A DNA stretch of 64,000 bases from Actinomycetes bacterium (GCA_021793395.1 JAJYSU010000002.1:22766-86765), one strand, 5' to 3'. Counted from the first letter of the stretch, positions 39,601 through 49,700 are shown. The notes: generated from the letters alone by a model not told the origin. Program-made: numbers and translations.

Positions 39601-40174
39601 CGAGGCGCTCCAGGTTTTCCTGAGTCTGGGCGAGGCGTCGCTCGCTACGCTCCTTGCGCCGACGGTGCTTGAGAACGCCCGCGGCCTCCTCGATCACGGC
39701 GCGACGACTTTCGGGGCTGGAATTGAGAATGGCGTCCAGCTGCCCCTGACCGATGATCATGTGCTGCTGGCGGCCCACGCCCGAGTCGCTCAGCAGATCC
39801 TGCACGTCGAGCAGCCGACAGGTGATTCCGTTGATCGCGTACTCGGAGTCGCCATTGCGAAACAGCGTGCGCGAGATCGTCACTTCGGCCCCGTCGATCG
39901 CCAGGCGACCCGACGAGTTGTCCAGGGTCAACGCGACCTCGGCGCGTCCGAGGGCCGGCCGCGTGGCGGTACCCATGAAGATGACGTCGTCCATCTTGGC
40001 GCTGCGCAGCGCGCGCGTACTCTGGGCGCCGAGCACCCAGGTGACGGCGTCGACGACGTTGGACTTACCCGAACCGTTGGGACCGACGACGGCGGTGACG
40101 CCGGGCTCGAATTCGAGGACCGTGGTGTCGGCGAAGGACTTGAAGCCCTTCATCGTCAGTCGCTTAAGAAACAC
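36680..40174 (-). CDS. smc: Chromosome segregation protein SMC
   Basis: LKRLTMKGFKSFADTTVLEFEPGVTAVVGPNGSGKSN; LSGGERSMAALAFLFAVF; 1164 aa. Confidence 0.97.
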   Translation of the reverse strand: MFLKRLTMKGFKSFADTTVLEFEPGVTAVVGPNGSGKSNVVDAVTWVLGAQSTRALRSAKMDDVIFMGTATRPALGRAEVALTLDNSSGRLAIDGAEVTISRTLFRNGDSEYAINGITCRLLDVQDLLSDSGVGRQQHMIIGQGQLDAILNSSPESRRAVIEEAAGVLKHRRRKERSERRLAQTQENLERLGDLVREVRRQMRPLERQAQSARAFGELEEKLRAARHVAFAQRLASFATRRDRLDATLQDARARELDLRRELVVLDAQASAAAADMASHREEVLASALGALQGLGERARGTASVIDERRRSLRAALAAAADANVIATLEADGARLEADLVALRHDEEQIQAHRAELTEARGALDQAHERHDATWGAGTFEADAALLDSLRARAALLDRSLAASAQGAQRSAQRLDDARAEAEAARVRLVELEALRATGRETLDDARLARDRMERTAAAAEERRLECDEALREASELATRTTARAEALARALEDLSGAGGRAIIGELDGVLGAFVDLIEVESGWERAVESAAGGAAGGVVVEGRRAARAALEALRRGGGAGLVLAAVEGDVSGPNAPEGTTPVRSLVRGRRGAPEHVNRVLDALFARAFVAPDWESGIDVAVSHPDLVIVTPDGDRFAASGWRVTSGRAVVTRASVEEAAAVAAAAAAPLSDRRHELDEADALVRTTRAEVARSIARVAQAEAALERVEADATRTTADIAALADRASALEREVGELAASHEALARELDDVRAQAARLASVVEESAQHRARRDESLADLARQRAQVDAKAEALAREEARVAEHRRLLESRRAEIEARLEGHVGERARAAARRESLEYDLAVLERLANVVEDAARQVRVAQEALSDVYREQLEASRAGAQHLEQTRVGRARVEALVAAVGEEQRRTEVELAELTVTLANVHEAIRRDLGVEPEAMGPVPEIDDVGDGTIDELVGALEARVTSLGPINPLALEELSELEERYRDLDAQVADVRAARRELLEVVRTLDDEIMASFTAAFADVNDHFSTLIAMLFPGGQGRLQLSEPDDPLTTGVEIEVRPMGRNVRRLSLLSGGERSMAALAFLFAVFRSRPSPFYLMDEVEAALDDVNLQRFLSLVNEFRDEAQLLVVTHQKRTMEAADALYGVTMVPGASSKVVSQRVRRTEAVVSS

Positions 40175-40211
40175 GGGTAGACGCTAGCAACCCTGCGCGG
40201 GGTGTCGGTGG

Positions 40212-41114
40212 CTAGCTCTGACACTTGGGACAAAAGTACGACCCGCGCTGGCGTAGCGTGATCCGCTCGATCGGCGTGCGGCACTGGTAGCACGGCTGAC
40301 CCTCGCGGTTGTACACCTGATGATGCTCCTGGTAGGTTCCCGGCTTGCCGTCCGGGTCGACAAACTGCTCGTCGGGCAGCGTCGATCCGCCGTACTTGAG
40401 GGCGTCGGTCAAGATCTCGGGGATCGCACGGTGGAGGCGTCGAATCTCCACGCTCGACAGCGAATCCGCCGGCCGCGCCGGCCGCAGTCCCGCGTGGTAG
40501 AGGATCTCGTCACCGTAGATGTTGCCGATGCCGGCCACGATGTCCTGATCCGTCAGGAGAATCTTGAGGGCGGTCGAGCGGCTCCGGGTGATGACGGCGA
40601 AGCGATCCCATCCGACCTGGTCCATGAACGGATCCAGGCCCAGGTGCGCCAGTTCGGGTACCCGGCGACGCACGTCGAGCCCGTCGCCGCCGATCGACAG
40701 ACGCGCGAAGGACGACAGGGGCGGTTCCTGTCCCGGCTCGGGAGGAACCGAGACGAAGAGTTCGCCAAAGGTTCGCGGATCCACGAAGCGCAGCTCTCCC
40801 GCGGGCGTGAGCGTGAAGACCACGTGAGTGTGGGTGAGCTTGGGCTCGCGCGGTCCCTTCGCGCGGCGCAACTGACCCGTCATCCCCAGGTGTACGACGA
40901 GGTGGCTCGCGTTGTCCAGCCCAAAGATCAGGTACTTGCCCAGCCGCTCCACCCCCTTGATCGTTCGCCCCTCGACCAGCGCCCGGAAGTCCTTGGCACT
41001 CTTATGACGGCGCACCACACGACCGTTGGTCACGGCGGCGGCCTTGATGCGTCGCCCGGGCATGTCGCGAGCGAGTGACGCGCGCACCGTCTCCACTTCG
41101 GGTAGTTCAGGCAT
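40212..41114 (-). CDS. mutM: Formamidopyrimidine-DNA glycosylase
   Basis: MPELPEVETVRASL; C-terminal zinc finger CYQCRTPIERITLRQRGSYFCPKCQ. Confidence 0.96.
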   Translation of the reverse strand: MPELPEVETVRASLARDMPGRRIKAAAVTNGRVVRRHKSAKDFRALVEGRTIKGVERLGKYLIFGLDNASHLVVHLGMTGQLRRAKGPREPKLTHTHVVFTLTPAGELRFVDPRTFGELFVSVPPEPGQEPPLSSFARLSIGGDGLDVRRRVPELAHLGLDPFMDQVGWDRFAVITRSRSTALKILLTDQDIVAGIGNIYGDEILYHAGLRPARPADSLSSVEIRRLHRAIPEILTDALKYGGSTLPDEQFVDPDGKPGTYQEHHQVYNREGQPCYQCRTPIERITLRQRGSYFCPKCQS

Positions 41115-41787
41115 CCTCACGCGCCTCCCACGCCGCTCGTGCGGCCTGCAGTTCGGAACTCTTCTTCGAGCGGCCCCGACCCCGCCCGTACACCCGGCCG
41201 TCCAGTACCACCGTCGCCTCGAAACGCGTATCGTGAGCCGGACCCGAGGCGACCGTCTCGTACTGCGGGGTGCCGCGTCCCGTGGACTCCGCCCACTGGC
41301 GTAGTTGGGTCTTGGGGTCTACGTCATCGGGCCGACGAGCCGCCTCGCGCACGTCCTCGGCGAGGGACGACTGAACGAAGTCGCGCGCACTCTCGTAACC
41401 CCGCTCCAAGTAGAGGGCCGCCACCACCGCCTCAAAACCGTCGGCCAGCAAGGACGCCCGCTCGAGGCCGCGCGACTTGATCTCGCCGCGTCCCACTCGC
41501 AGAAAGCGCGCGAGTTCCAGACGAGATGCGGCCCGAGCCAGCGCCGCCTCGTTGACCACGCGCGAACGCACCAGTGAACCCGATCCCTCGTCGAGCGTCG
41601 GGTACTCACGCACGATCAAGTCGGCGATCGCCAGATCAACCACGGCGTCACCGAGGAACTCGAGGCGTTCGTTCGACTCGCGGCCGTGCTCGGCGGCGTA
41701 ACTGGAGTGCGTCACGGCCACCGCCAGGAGTCTGCTGTCGGCGGCCAGCCCCAATCGATCAGCCAAGGGGTCAAGTGACGAGGGCAC
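41107..41787 (-). CDS. rnc: Ribonuclease III
   Basis: NERLEFLGDAVVDLAIADLI; C-terminal dsRBD. Confidence 0.95.
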   Translation of the reverse strand: MPSSLDPLADRLGLAADSRLLAVAVTHSSYAAEHGRESNERLEFLGDAVVDLAIADLIVREYPTLDEGSGSLVRSRVVNEAALARAASRLELARFLRVGRGEIKSRGLERASLLADGFEAVVAALYLERGYESARDFVQSSLAEDVREAARRPDDVDPKTQLRQWAESTGRGTPQYETVASGPAHDTRFEATVVLDGRVYGRGRGRSKKSSELQAARAAWEAREDA

Positions 41788-41802
41788 TCGACACCGATCC
41801 CG

Positions 41803-42087
41803 TCAGCCCACCCGTAGTCTGGCGACCAGGTAGTCCACCGCCGCGCTCACGCTCGACAGCCCCTCCAGGTCCGCGTCGTCGATGTGAAATCCTTCGGCCT
41901 GGGTCGTCAGGCGCTCCTCGAGGGCCTCCACCAATTCGATCAGAGCGAGGGAGTCCGCGCCCAACTCAGTGAAGGGTACGTCCTCGGCGATCTCCTCGAC
42001 GGGACGCTCGAGAATGACGGCCAACTGCTCGCGCACCAACGCCGACAGGTCGGCCCGTGAGGGGGGCGGAGTCGTCGCGTTGCTCAT
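41803..42087 (-). CDS. Acyl carrier protein
   Basis: FTELGADSLALIELVEALEERL. Confidence 0.87.
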   Translation of the reverse strand: MSNATTPPPSRADLSALVREQLAVILERPVEEIAEDVPFTELGADSLALIELVEALEERLTTQAEGFHIDDADLEGLSSVSAAVDYLVARLRVG

Positions 42088-42151
42088 GGCCGTCCCCTGT
42101 TCGTTCGTCGCACGACGCCAGACTACCGAGAACCCGAGACCCCCACCATCA

Positions 42152-43138
42152 TTAACCCTTCTGGCCAGGACGTATGGTCTCGCGCAGTGTCGCCACGACC
42201 CCCTCGCGGTCCATCTCCGAGGCGACACGCAGCGCATTCATGACCGCCGTCGCGTTCGACGAGCCGTGACTAATCACGCAAATCCCGTTCAGGCCCAGGA
42301 GCATCGCGCCCCCCTGATTCTCCGGCGTCAGCCGCGCGACCGTAGGGGCGAGTGGCTCAAGCAGCACGCGCCCGGCCGCGCGAGTGTTCTCGTTAGTGTC
42401 TATCGCCTGCAGCACGGTCGAGAACACGAACGCGAGTGCCCCCTCCAGCGTCTTCAACGCCACGTTCCCGGTAAAGCCGTCGGTCACCACGACGTCCACC
42501 GGTGACGGGATCAGGTCGCGGCCCTCCACGTTCCCGGCAAACTCGAAACCCTCCAGGGTGCTGAGGAGATGATGCGCTTCCTTCACCAGCGGGGTGCCCT
42601 TGGACGATTCTTCGCCGATCGAGAGCAGACCGACGCGAGGCTGCGCCACCCCGTAGTGCGCGCGCACCACCGCCGCGGCCATCTGGGCGAACTGACCGAG
42701 CATCTCGGCGCTGCATTCAGCGTTCGCCCCGGCGTCCACGAGCAGCGTGGGCGTCGTGCCCGGATTGGGCAACGGTGTCGCAATGCACGGCCGTACGACG
42801 CCGGGTAGGCGCCCCATTCTCAGCAGGGCGGACGCCATCGTGGCACCAGTATTGCCCGCCGACACCATCGCACTCGCGCGGCCGTCACGCACGAGTTCAG
42901 CCGCTCGAACCAGGGAAGAGTCCTTCTTACGTCGCACGCTCGCGGCGGGATCGTCACCCATCTCGATCACCTCGGAGCAGGCGACCACCTCGAGGCCCTT
43001 CGAATCACCGAGTCGATCCGGCACGCCCACGAGCAGGACCTCGAGCCCCCACTCGTCCACGGCGCGCCGGGCGCCCTCGACAATCTCCGCGGGAGCAAAG
43101 TCACCACCCATCGCGTCCAGGGCGATGGGAAGCGACAA
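42152..43138 (-). CDS. plsX: Phosphate acyltransferase PlsX; TTG start at 43138 favoured
   Basis: LPIALDAMGGDFAPAEIVEGA...SAGNTGATMASALLRMGR. Confidence 0.94.
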   Translation of the reverse strand: MSLPIALDAMGGDFAPAEIVEGARRAVDEWGLEVLLVGVPDRLGDSKGLEVVACSEVIEMGDDPAASVRRKKDSSLVRAAELVRDGRASAMVSAGNTGATMASALLRMGRLPGVVRPCIATPLPNPGTTPTLLVDAGANAECSAEMLGQFAQMAAAVVRAHYGVAQPRVGLLSIGEESSKGTPLVKEAHHLLSTLEGFEFAGNVEGRDLIPSPVDVVVTDGFTGNVALKTLEGALAFVFSTVLQAIDTNENTRAAGRVLLEPLAPTVARLTPENQGGAMLLGLNGICVISHGSSNATAVMNALRVASEMDREGVVATLRETIRPGQKG

Positions 43139-43139
43139 C

Positions 43140-43319
43140 TCAGTCGACCTCGACGGCGACGCGGCCCTTGTACCACCCACAGTTCGGACAGACCACGTGC
43201 GGCAACTTCGCGCTCGAGCACTGGGGACACAGACTGCGGGCGGGGCGAACGAGACGCCAGTTGGCGGCCCGACGGCTGCGCGTCTTAGCCTTGCTGGTCT
43301 TGTGCTTGGGAACGGCCAT
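43140..43319 (-). CDS. rpmF: 50S ribosomal protein L32 (not in the supplied ORF track)
   Basis: MAVPKHKTSKAKTRSRRAANWRLVRPARSLCPQCSSAKLPHVVCPNCGWYKGRVAVEVD* (59 aa). Confidence 0.96.
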   Translation of the reverse strand: MAVPKHKTSKAKTRSRRAANWRLVRPARSLCPQCSSAKLPHVVCPNCGWYKGRVAVEVD

Positions 43320-43344
43320 CGGTCTTCTCTTTCAACTCGCCGGG

Positions 43345-43896
43345 TCAGACGCCGCCGACGTCGTCGGGTAGGTCCGTGAATCGGAGTTCGTCCAGTGTAG
43401 CCCAGCGCGGATCAGACACGGGCTGACACTCGCAGGTGGCCTCGTTGCGATCGATACCGCAGACGGGACACAGCCCCCGACAGTCGCTGCGACACAGCGG
43501 TGCCAGCGGCAGATCCAGCAACACGGCGTCGTGGACGAGTTGACGTAGGTCGATGACGTCACCGTCGATGGGGTAGGCCTCCTCGTCCACGGGGTCCGCG
43601 GGAGTAACGAATCGCTCGGCGACGGCAACGTCGCTCGCGCCGGTGACCGCCACGGAGCAACGCCGACACACCCCGTGCCAGGGCACGCCCACTCTCCCTC
43701 GAGCGCGTAGCCCCCCGGGATAACTCTCCAAGCGCAGACGCACGCTGACCGTCGCGTCGGGCCACACGTCGGTCTCAGCCGGACCGCGGGGCTCGAACTC
43801 ACCCGCCTCGTCGAAGGGCGCCTCGAAGGACACCTCGGTCACCGAGGGCACGTCGCGAAGCAACCGCGCAACCGGAACCACGTACGGCGAAATCAC
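43345..43896 (-). CDS. DUF177 (YceD) domain protein
   Basis: CRRCSVAVTG...LPLAPLCRSDCRGLCPVCG; upstream of rpmF. Confidence 0.9.
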   Translation of the reverse strand: MISPYVVPVARLLRDVPSVTEVSFEAPFDEAGEFEPRGPAETDVWPDATVSVRLRLESYPGGLRARGRVGVPWHGVCRRCSVAVTGASDVAVAERFVTPADPVDEEAYPIDGDVIDLRQLVHDAVLLDLPLAPLCRSDCRGLCPVCGIDRNEATCECQPVSDPRWATLDELRFTDLPDDVGGV

Positions 43897-43899
43897 GGC

Positions 43900-44559
43900 T
43901 CAGAGGGCATCCTGATCGAAAAAGGGTGTCGGCTCCGGGGCGGGCTCGCCGTACGGTTCGGGTGCGGGGGGTCGCTCGTCGCTCGTCGCGGCCTCGGCCG
44001 TGGCGGCGCCCAGCAGCGGTGTCGGCGGCGCCTGGGCGCTCAGCCGCTCACGCCCGGAGTGGGCGGTTTTGAGCAGACGCTCCAGGACGATCTCGAAGTT
44101 CGCCAACTTACCGTCGATGAAGTCCTCGGACTGATTGATCAACTGACGCGCCCGCGCGTGGGCGTCGCCGATGATCTGATCGGCCTTGAGACGCGACTGA
44201 CGAACCACCTCGGTCTTGTCCACCATGCGCGCGGCCTCCGCGCGAACCTGGTCCATCAACTGCTGCGCTTTCGCCATCTCCTGGCTCATCAGCTCTTCGC
44301 GATCGCGCAGGGCCCAGCGAGCCTCGCGGATCTCGTCGGGCAAATTACGCAGCGCCTGTTCAAGCAGCGCCAGCACCTCTTCGCGCGGAACCAACGCCGA
44401 GTTCGATAAGGGCATCTGTTTCGCATTCGCCACCAGGTCAATCAGGTCGCGCAGATCGGTCTCGAGGTCGCGACGCGCGTGCTGCGCGGGATCGATGAAC
44501 TCCTGGGGATCGTCGTAACCGTCAAACGACGTCATGGTCGCCTCCCGCGAATCGCTCAC
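43900..44559 (-). CDS. DivIVA/SepIVA-like coiled-coil protein; start probably 44535
   Basis: LRDLIDLVANAKQMPLSNSALVPREEVLALLEQALRNLPDEIREARW... Confidence 0.75.
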   Translation of the reverse strand: MSDSREATMTSFDGYDDPQEFIDPAQHARRDLETDLRDLIDLVANAKQMPLSNSALVPREEVLALLEQALRNLPDEIREARWALRDREELMSQEMAKAQQLMDQVRAEAARMVDKTEVVRQSRLKADQIIGDAHARARQLINQSEDFIDGKLANFEIVLERLLKTAHSGRERLSAQAPPTPLLGAATAEAATSDERPPAPEPYGEPAPEPTPFFDQDAL

Positions 44560-45017
44560 GAATACGCTTGGCGACCGGCGCCGGCACGAAGGGAGTGATG
44601 TCGCCGCCGTAACGCGCCACCTCGCGCAGAAGCCGCGAGGCGATGAAGGAGTGACTGGAACTGGTCGGGATGAAGAGCGTCTCCACGCCGGCCAGTGACC
44701 GGTTCATCTGTGCCATCTGCAGTTCGCTCTCGAAGTCGGACACGGCACGCAAGCCCTTGACGATGGCCGTCGCGCCCACGTCACGCGCCACGTCCACCAG
44801 GAGCGAGGAGATCGAGACGATGCGCACCGAGGCGATGTGGGCGCAGGACTCGGCAATCATGTCGCGTCGCTCGTCCAGGCTGAACAGTGGCTCGGTCTTT
44901 TGAGGATTACGGATAGCCGCGACCACGATCTCGTCGAAGATGAGCGCCGCGCGCTCCACTACCTCGAGGTGACCATTGTGGAAGGGGTCGAACGAGCCCG
45001 GGATCAGCCCGACCGTC
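44522..45017 (-). CDS. coaD: Phosphopantetheine adenylyltransferase
   Basis: VTVGLIPGSFDPFHNGHLEVVERA; SSSHSFIASRLLREVARYGGDITPFVP. Confidence 0.95.
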
Positions 45018-45546
45018 ACTGGTCCCGCCCGTTCGTGGGTTCTAACATCGTTACGAGCGTAGTGCCGTATCGCTTGGACTTGGTGACCATCCACCCCGGG
45101 GGCGGGGACGTGGCGCGGTCATTCTCGATGACGACTCGTCGCGCCGGGACCGCGTCGAGTAGCGCGGCGGCGTCCAGGGGGCCGTACGGAGGGTCGGCCA
45201 GGATCAAATCCAGCTCGCGGGGAGGATGCCAACGCGGCAACCCCGCTCGCACCAGGTGAGACCGCCCCTCGAGGCCCACCGACGCCAGATTCTCGCGAAC
45301 CGCCGCGAGACACGCCGAATCGTCATCGACGAAGAACACCTCACCCGCACCGCGCGAGATCGCCTCGATACCCATGGCTCCGCTCCCGCAGTACAAATCG
45401 GCGACGACCAGTCCCCGTAGGCCCCCGCGACTCTCGAGCATCGAAAAGATGGCCTCGCGGGTGAAATCGGTCGTGGGGCGCACCGAGGGAGGAATCCTCG
45501 CCCGAAGCGAACGCCCCCGAGCGGCGCCACCGATCACTCGCACCAA
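45016..45546 (-). CDS. rsmD: 16S rRNA (guanine966-N2)-methyltransferase
   Basis: RVIGGAARGRSLRA...RPTTDFTREAIFSML...LILADPPYG. Confidence 0.93.
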   Translation of the reverse strand: MVRVIGGAARGRSLRARIPPSVRPTTDFTREAIFSMLESRGGLRGLVVADLYCGSGAMGIEAISRGAGEVFFVDDDSACLAAVRENLASVGLEGRSHLVRAGLPRWHPPRELDLILADPPYGPLDAAALLDAVPARRVVIENDRATSPPPGWMVTKSKRYGTTLVTMLEPTNGRDQ

Positions 45547-45582
45547 CCCAGGCTACGTCGTCGCGCGAATCGACCGGCGCTC

Positions 45583-47775
45583 TCACCCCTGGAAGAGGAA
45601 GGCGACCTCCGACGGTTCAGCCAGCAGACGAAGCTCGCCCACCATCTCCTCGACGACGTCAGGGTCCTCGACCAGGCTCACGGCGGCGTCACGCGCCGCG
45701 CTCAGGAGATCCTCATCGCGACGCAGCGACGCCACGCGAAGATCGCTGCGCCCACGCTGGCGCGCGCCGAGCAGAGTACCCTCGCCGCGCAGGTCGAGGT
45801 CGATCTCGGCCAAGGCGAACCCGTCGTGGGAATCAACCAGCGCCTGGAGCCGAGCACGAGCGTCGTCGCTGGGCGCGGCGCCGAGCAGGAAGCAGTAACC
45901 GCGATCGCGCGCGCGGCCCACCCGACCGCGCAGCTGGTGCAGTTGCGCCAGACCGAATCGCCACGCGTCCTCGATGACGATCACGCTCGCCTCGGGAATA
46001 TCCACGCCCACTTCAATCACGACCGTCGCCACCAACACGTCGAGCGCGCCCTCGCGAAACGCGTCCATCACGCGCTCCTTTTCGATCGACTTCATTTGTC
46101 CGTGCAAGAGCCCCACCCGCAGCCCCGCCAGTTCGGAGCCGGCCAGGCGATCACGCTCGCTGACCGCGCTCGCCGCGATCACGCGCGGCGACCCCTCCAC
46201 GAGAGGACACACGACGAAGGCACGCCGACCCGCGGCCACCTCACTTCGAACGCGCTCCCAACACGCGGAATCACGATCGCTGTCGAGCCACCGGGTCACG
46301 ACCGGTTGGCGGCCGGCGGGCATCTCGTCGAGTACCGAGCGATCCAAATCGCCGAAGGTCACCATCGCGGCGGTACGCGGAATGGGGGTCGCGGTCATGA
46401 CCAGCACGTCGGGGTCACGCCCCTCCTCGGACCTCTCGCGACCGCGCGTGGTCAACTCGGCGCGCTGGTCGACCCCGAAACGATGCTGCTCGTCGATGAC
46501 GACCACCCCCAATGCCGCGAACCGTACGTCCTCCTGAAAAAGTGCGTGCGTGCCGACCACGATGTCCACCGTCGCGGCGGCTAATCCGGCGAGCACCTCG
46601 GCGCGGGCCCGCGTCGCCACCGACCCGGTCAACACCGCGATGGAGAGGGGCCGCTCGCCCTCGAGAACCCTCGGGTCCGCGACGCGAAGGGTGGCCAGGT
46701 CGTGGCGTAACGACGCCGCGTGCTGTTCCGCCAGGACCTCGGTAGGCGCGAGGAACGCTCCCTGACGGCGCCCGTCGACGGCGACCAGCAAAGCGCTCAC
46801 GGCCACGACGGTCTTGCCCGACCCCACGTCACCCTGCAACAGTCGCTGCATGGGCGACGGACGAGCCAGATCGGCGAGAACCTCGCTCAGCACTCGACGC
46901 TGGGCACCGGTCAACGTGAAACGATGACCGGACAGAAAGCGGCGCAACAGCGACCCACCGCTCGCGCCCGGCGCGACGTCCAGATCGGTGGGATCGACCA
47001 CGTGGGCTACGCCCGAGGACGCCGCCACCATCCGGCGTCGGCGTCGAGCCAAAACCAACTGCAGGCGCAGGAACTCGTCGAAGGCCAGACGACGACGCGC
47101 CGGCTCGACATCGTCGAGCGCCGCGGGTCGGTGGAGCGCGAGGTACGCGGCGGTGCGATCGATCAGGCCCAACGACTCGCGCAGCGCGCGCGGTACCGGA
47201 TCGGCCAGCGCCCCGCTTCGTCGCAGCGCTTCATCGACGTACCCCCCAACCTCCCAGCTGGTGAGACGCGACGTCTCCGAGGACGGATAGAGCGCCACGA
47301 CTCGTCCGACGCGCGTCGGATCGCGGGTCGTACCGTCCACCCCCACGATCACGTCCACCACCGGATTGGTCATTTGGTGACGGCCCCGGTAGTCCTCGAG
47401 ACGGCCGTACACCAGGATCTGGGTTCCCACGACCAGCTGACGCTCACGCCACGCCTGATTGAAGAACACCACACGCAGCAACTCGGCACCGTCGACGACG
47501 TCCACCTCGACCAGCGAACGCCCGTGGGACGTGCGTCGCGCACGAACCGTCCGCACGACGCCCACGACGGCCGCCTCCTCGCCCACGGTCAGAGCACCCA
47601 CGTCCGCACGGCGAGTGCGATCGATGTACCGTCGGGGATAGAACGACAGCAGGTCGAAGATCGACGTGACGCCGAGTTCTCCCAGCGCCGCAGCCCGTGC
47701 GGGACCCACGTGACGTAGCGCCGTCACCGGCACGTTCGCCAGATCGCGCAGAGATCGACCCGTCGTCGACGTCAC
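45583..47775 (-). CDS. recG: ATP-dependent DNA helicase RecG
   Basis: LLQGDVGSGKTVVAVSALL; VVIDEQHRFGVDQR; MTATPIPRTAAM; QLHQLRGRVGR. Confidence 0.96.
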   Translation of the reverse strand: MTSTTGRSLRDLANVPVTALRHVGPARAAALGELGVTSIFDLLSFYPRRYIDRTRRADVGALTVGEEAAVVGVVRTVRARRTSHGRSLVEVDVVDGAELLRVVFFNQAWRERQLVVGTQILVYGRLEDYRGRHQMTNPVVDVIVGVDGTTRDPTRVGRVVALYPSSETSRLTSWEVGGYVDEALRRSGALADPVPRALRESLGLIDRTAAYLALHRPAALDDVEPARRRLAFDEFLRLQLVLARRRRRMVAASSGVAHVVDPTDLDVAPGASGGSLLRRFLSGHRFTLTGAQRRVLSEVLADLARPSPMQRLLQGDVGSGKTVVAVSALLVAVDGRRQGAFLAPTEVLAEQHAASLRHDLATLRVADPRVLEGERPLSIAVLTGSVATRARAEVLAGLAAATVDIVVGTHALFQEDVRFAALGVVVIDEQHRFGVDQRAELTTRGRERSEEGRDPDVLVMTATPIPRTAAMVTFGDLDRSVLDEMPAGRQPVVTRWLDSDRDSACWERVRSEVAAGRRAFVVCPLVEGSPRVIAASAVSERDRLAGSELAGLRVGLLHGQMKSIEKERVMDAFREGALDVLVATVVIEVGVDIPEASVIVIEDAWRFGLAQLHQLRGRVGRARDRGYCFLLGAAPSDDARARLQALVDSHDGFALAEIDLDLRGEGTLLGARQRGRSDLRVASLRRDEDLLSAARDAAVSLVEDPDVVEEMVGELRLLAEPSEVAFLFQG

Positions 47776-49415
47776 TCCACGCCGACGTAGTACGAGTACA
47801 GGGGCTGGCCACCGTGATGCACCTCGACGGTCAGAGTCGGATAGTGCTCGGCTAGGAACTCGATGATTCGTCGGGTATCCGCCGTACTCGACCCGTCGCC
47901 CTCGATAAGGGTGACCAGCTCGTGCACCGGCGCCACCAAGTCCGTCAGTAGGGCGTTGACCGCACCGGCCGCGGACTGGGACACCGCGCGCACGCCGCGG
48001 GCGCTCAATCCGATCCAGTCACCCACGTGAACCTCGCCCACGTCGGTCCAGGTGTCGCGAACCGCGCGGGTCACCTCGCCGGCGATCACGTGAGCGGCGC
48101 ACGCCGCCATGGCGATGGCGTTGTGATCGGCGTCGGCCGCGGGATCGTAGGCCAACAGGGCCGCAAAACCCTCGATGACCGAGCCCGTGGGCACCACGCG
48201 CACCGTCGCGTCCACCAGCCCCGCCACCTGTTCGGCCACCGGCCGGATGTTCGGGTTGTTGGGCAGGATAACGATCTGGTCGGAACCCACTGCACGCACC
48301 GCCGCGACCATCTCCTCGGTAGACGGATTCATCGACTGGCCCCCCGCGACCACCGCGCGCACGCCCAGCGAGCGAAAGATGCGCGCGACGCCGTCGCCCA
48401 CCACGACGGCCACCACGGCCGTGACGGGCGCGGTCTCCACGTCGCCGGGCGGCGAACCCACCACATCCGCCTCGCGCACCCAACGCTCCTCAATCACCTG
48501 CTCGGCCAAATCGGTGACGCGAATGTGACGGGGACGCCCGGCGTCGACGCCCGCTTCGATCACCCGACCGACGTCGTTGGTGTGTATATGGCAGTTATAG
48601 AGCCCCTCACCGCCCACGATGGCGATCGAATCGCCCAGTCGCGTCCACACGTCGCGAAAGGCCGGCATCGACGCGTCGGGCGCCTCCAGGAGAAACATCA
48701 CCTCGAAGCGCACGTGACCCACCGCGTCGTCGGGGTGGCGCGCCACGTCCTCGCTCACGAGCACGTGGATAGTGTCGGCCGGCGGCGCGACGGGCAACGG
48801 ATCCCCCGCCACCACGTGACAGAGCGCGTCAAAGAGGAGGAGCAGTCCCGTGCCGCCCGAGTCGACCACGCCGGCTCGCTTCAGGACCGCTAACTGGTCC
48901 GGCGTGCGAGCCAGGGCGGCGCGCGCGCGATCTCGCGCCGACCGCACCAAGTGGGTCAGCGAGTCCGTCGCGTCGGCGGCGCCCTGAGCGGCGGCGTGCG
49001 CGACGGACAGGATCGTGCCCTCCACGGGCCGAACCACCGCCTCGCGAGCCAACTGGTCGGCCCGCGACAGCGACTCGGCCAGCAGCGCGGGCGTCACCGC
49101 CACCACGGCGCGCCAGCGCTCAACCAGCCCACGCAGGAGCTGCGACAGGATCACGCCCGAGTTGCCTCGTGCGCCCATCAGAGATCCGTTCGCGATGGCG
49201 TGGCAGACTGATTCCATCGTCGGATCGTCCGTGTCCGGACCAAACGCCGCCACCACCGACTCCACGGTGAGGGCCATATTGGTGCCGGTATCGCCGTCGG
49301 GAACCGGGTAGACGTTCAGCCGGTTGATCACGTCGCGGTGCGAGCGCAACAGTGCGGCGAAGGTGGTGATGGCCGTGCGAACGTCGGTCGGCGAGAGCTT
49401 CGTGGTGGCCGTCAT
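47772..49415 (-). CDS. DAK2 domain protein (FakA/YloV-like)
   Basis: INRLNVYPVPDGDTGTNMALTVES; GARGNSGVILSQLLRG. Confidence 0.92.
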   Translation of the reverse strand: MTATTKLSPTDVRTAITTFAALLRSHRDVINRLNVYPVPDGDTGTNMALTVESVVAAFGPDTDDPTMESVCHAIANGSLMGARGNSGVILSQLLRGLVERWRAVVAVTPALLAESLSRADQLAREAVVRPVEGTILSVAHAAAQGAADATDSLTHLVRSARDRARAALARTPDQLAVLKRAGVVDSGGTGLLLLFDALCHVVAGDPLPVAPPADTIHVLVSEDVARHPDDAVGHVRFEVMFLLEAPDASMPAFRDVWTRLGDSIAIVGGEGLYNCHIHTNDVGRVIEAGVDAGRPRHIRVTDLAEQVIEERWVREADVVGSPPGDVETAPVTAVVAVVVGDGVARIFRSLGVRAVVAGGQSMNPSTEEMVAAVRAVGSDQIVILPNNPNIRPVAEQVAGLVDATVRVVPTGSVIEGFAALLAYDPAADADHNAIAMAACAAHVIAGEVTRAVRDTWTDVGEVHVGDWIGLSARGVRAVSQSAAGAVNALLTDLVAPVHELVTLIEGDGSSTADTRRIIEFLAEHYPTLTVEVHHGGQPLYSYYVGVE

Positions 49416-49496
49416 CGCTAGCGATGCTACAATGACCGTTCGGTTTCTAGCCCATCGCTGACCCGAGTGATGGCGGGGTTAAGGAGAAGGTTCATC

Positions 49497-49700
49497 ATGG
49501 CGTCGGTCTGCGACATCTGCGGCAAGAAGCCGTCCTTCGGTATGAACGTCTCACACTCGCACCGTCGTACCAAGCGGCGCTGGAACCCCAACATCCAACG
49601 CGTACGCGCCCTGGTCGGCGCCACCCCCCAACGGCTCAACGTGTGCACGGGCTGTCTGCGGTCGGGCAAGGTCGTGAAGCCCTCCCGCCGCAGCGCGTAA
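49497..49700 (+). CDS. rpmB: 50S ribosomal protein L28
   Basis: [38 protein letters not shown]. Confidence 0.95.
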   Translation: MASVCDICGKKPSFGMNVSHSHRRTKRRWNPNIQRVRALVGATPQRLNVCTGCLRSGKVVKPSRRSA

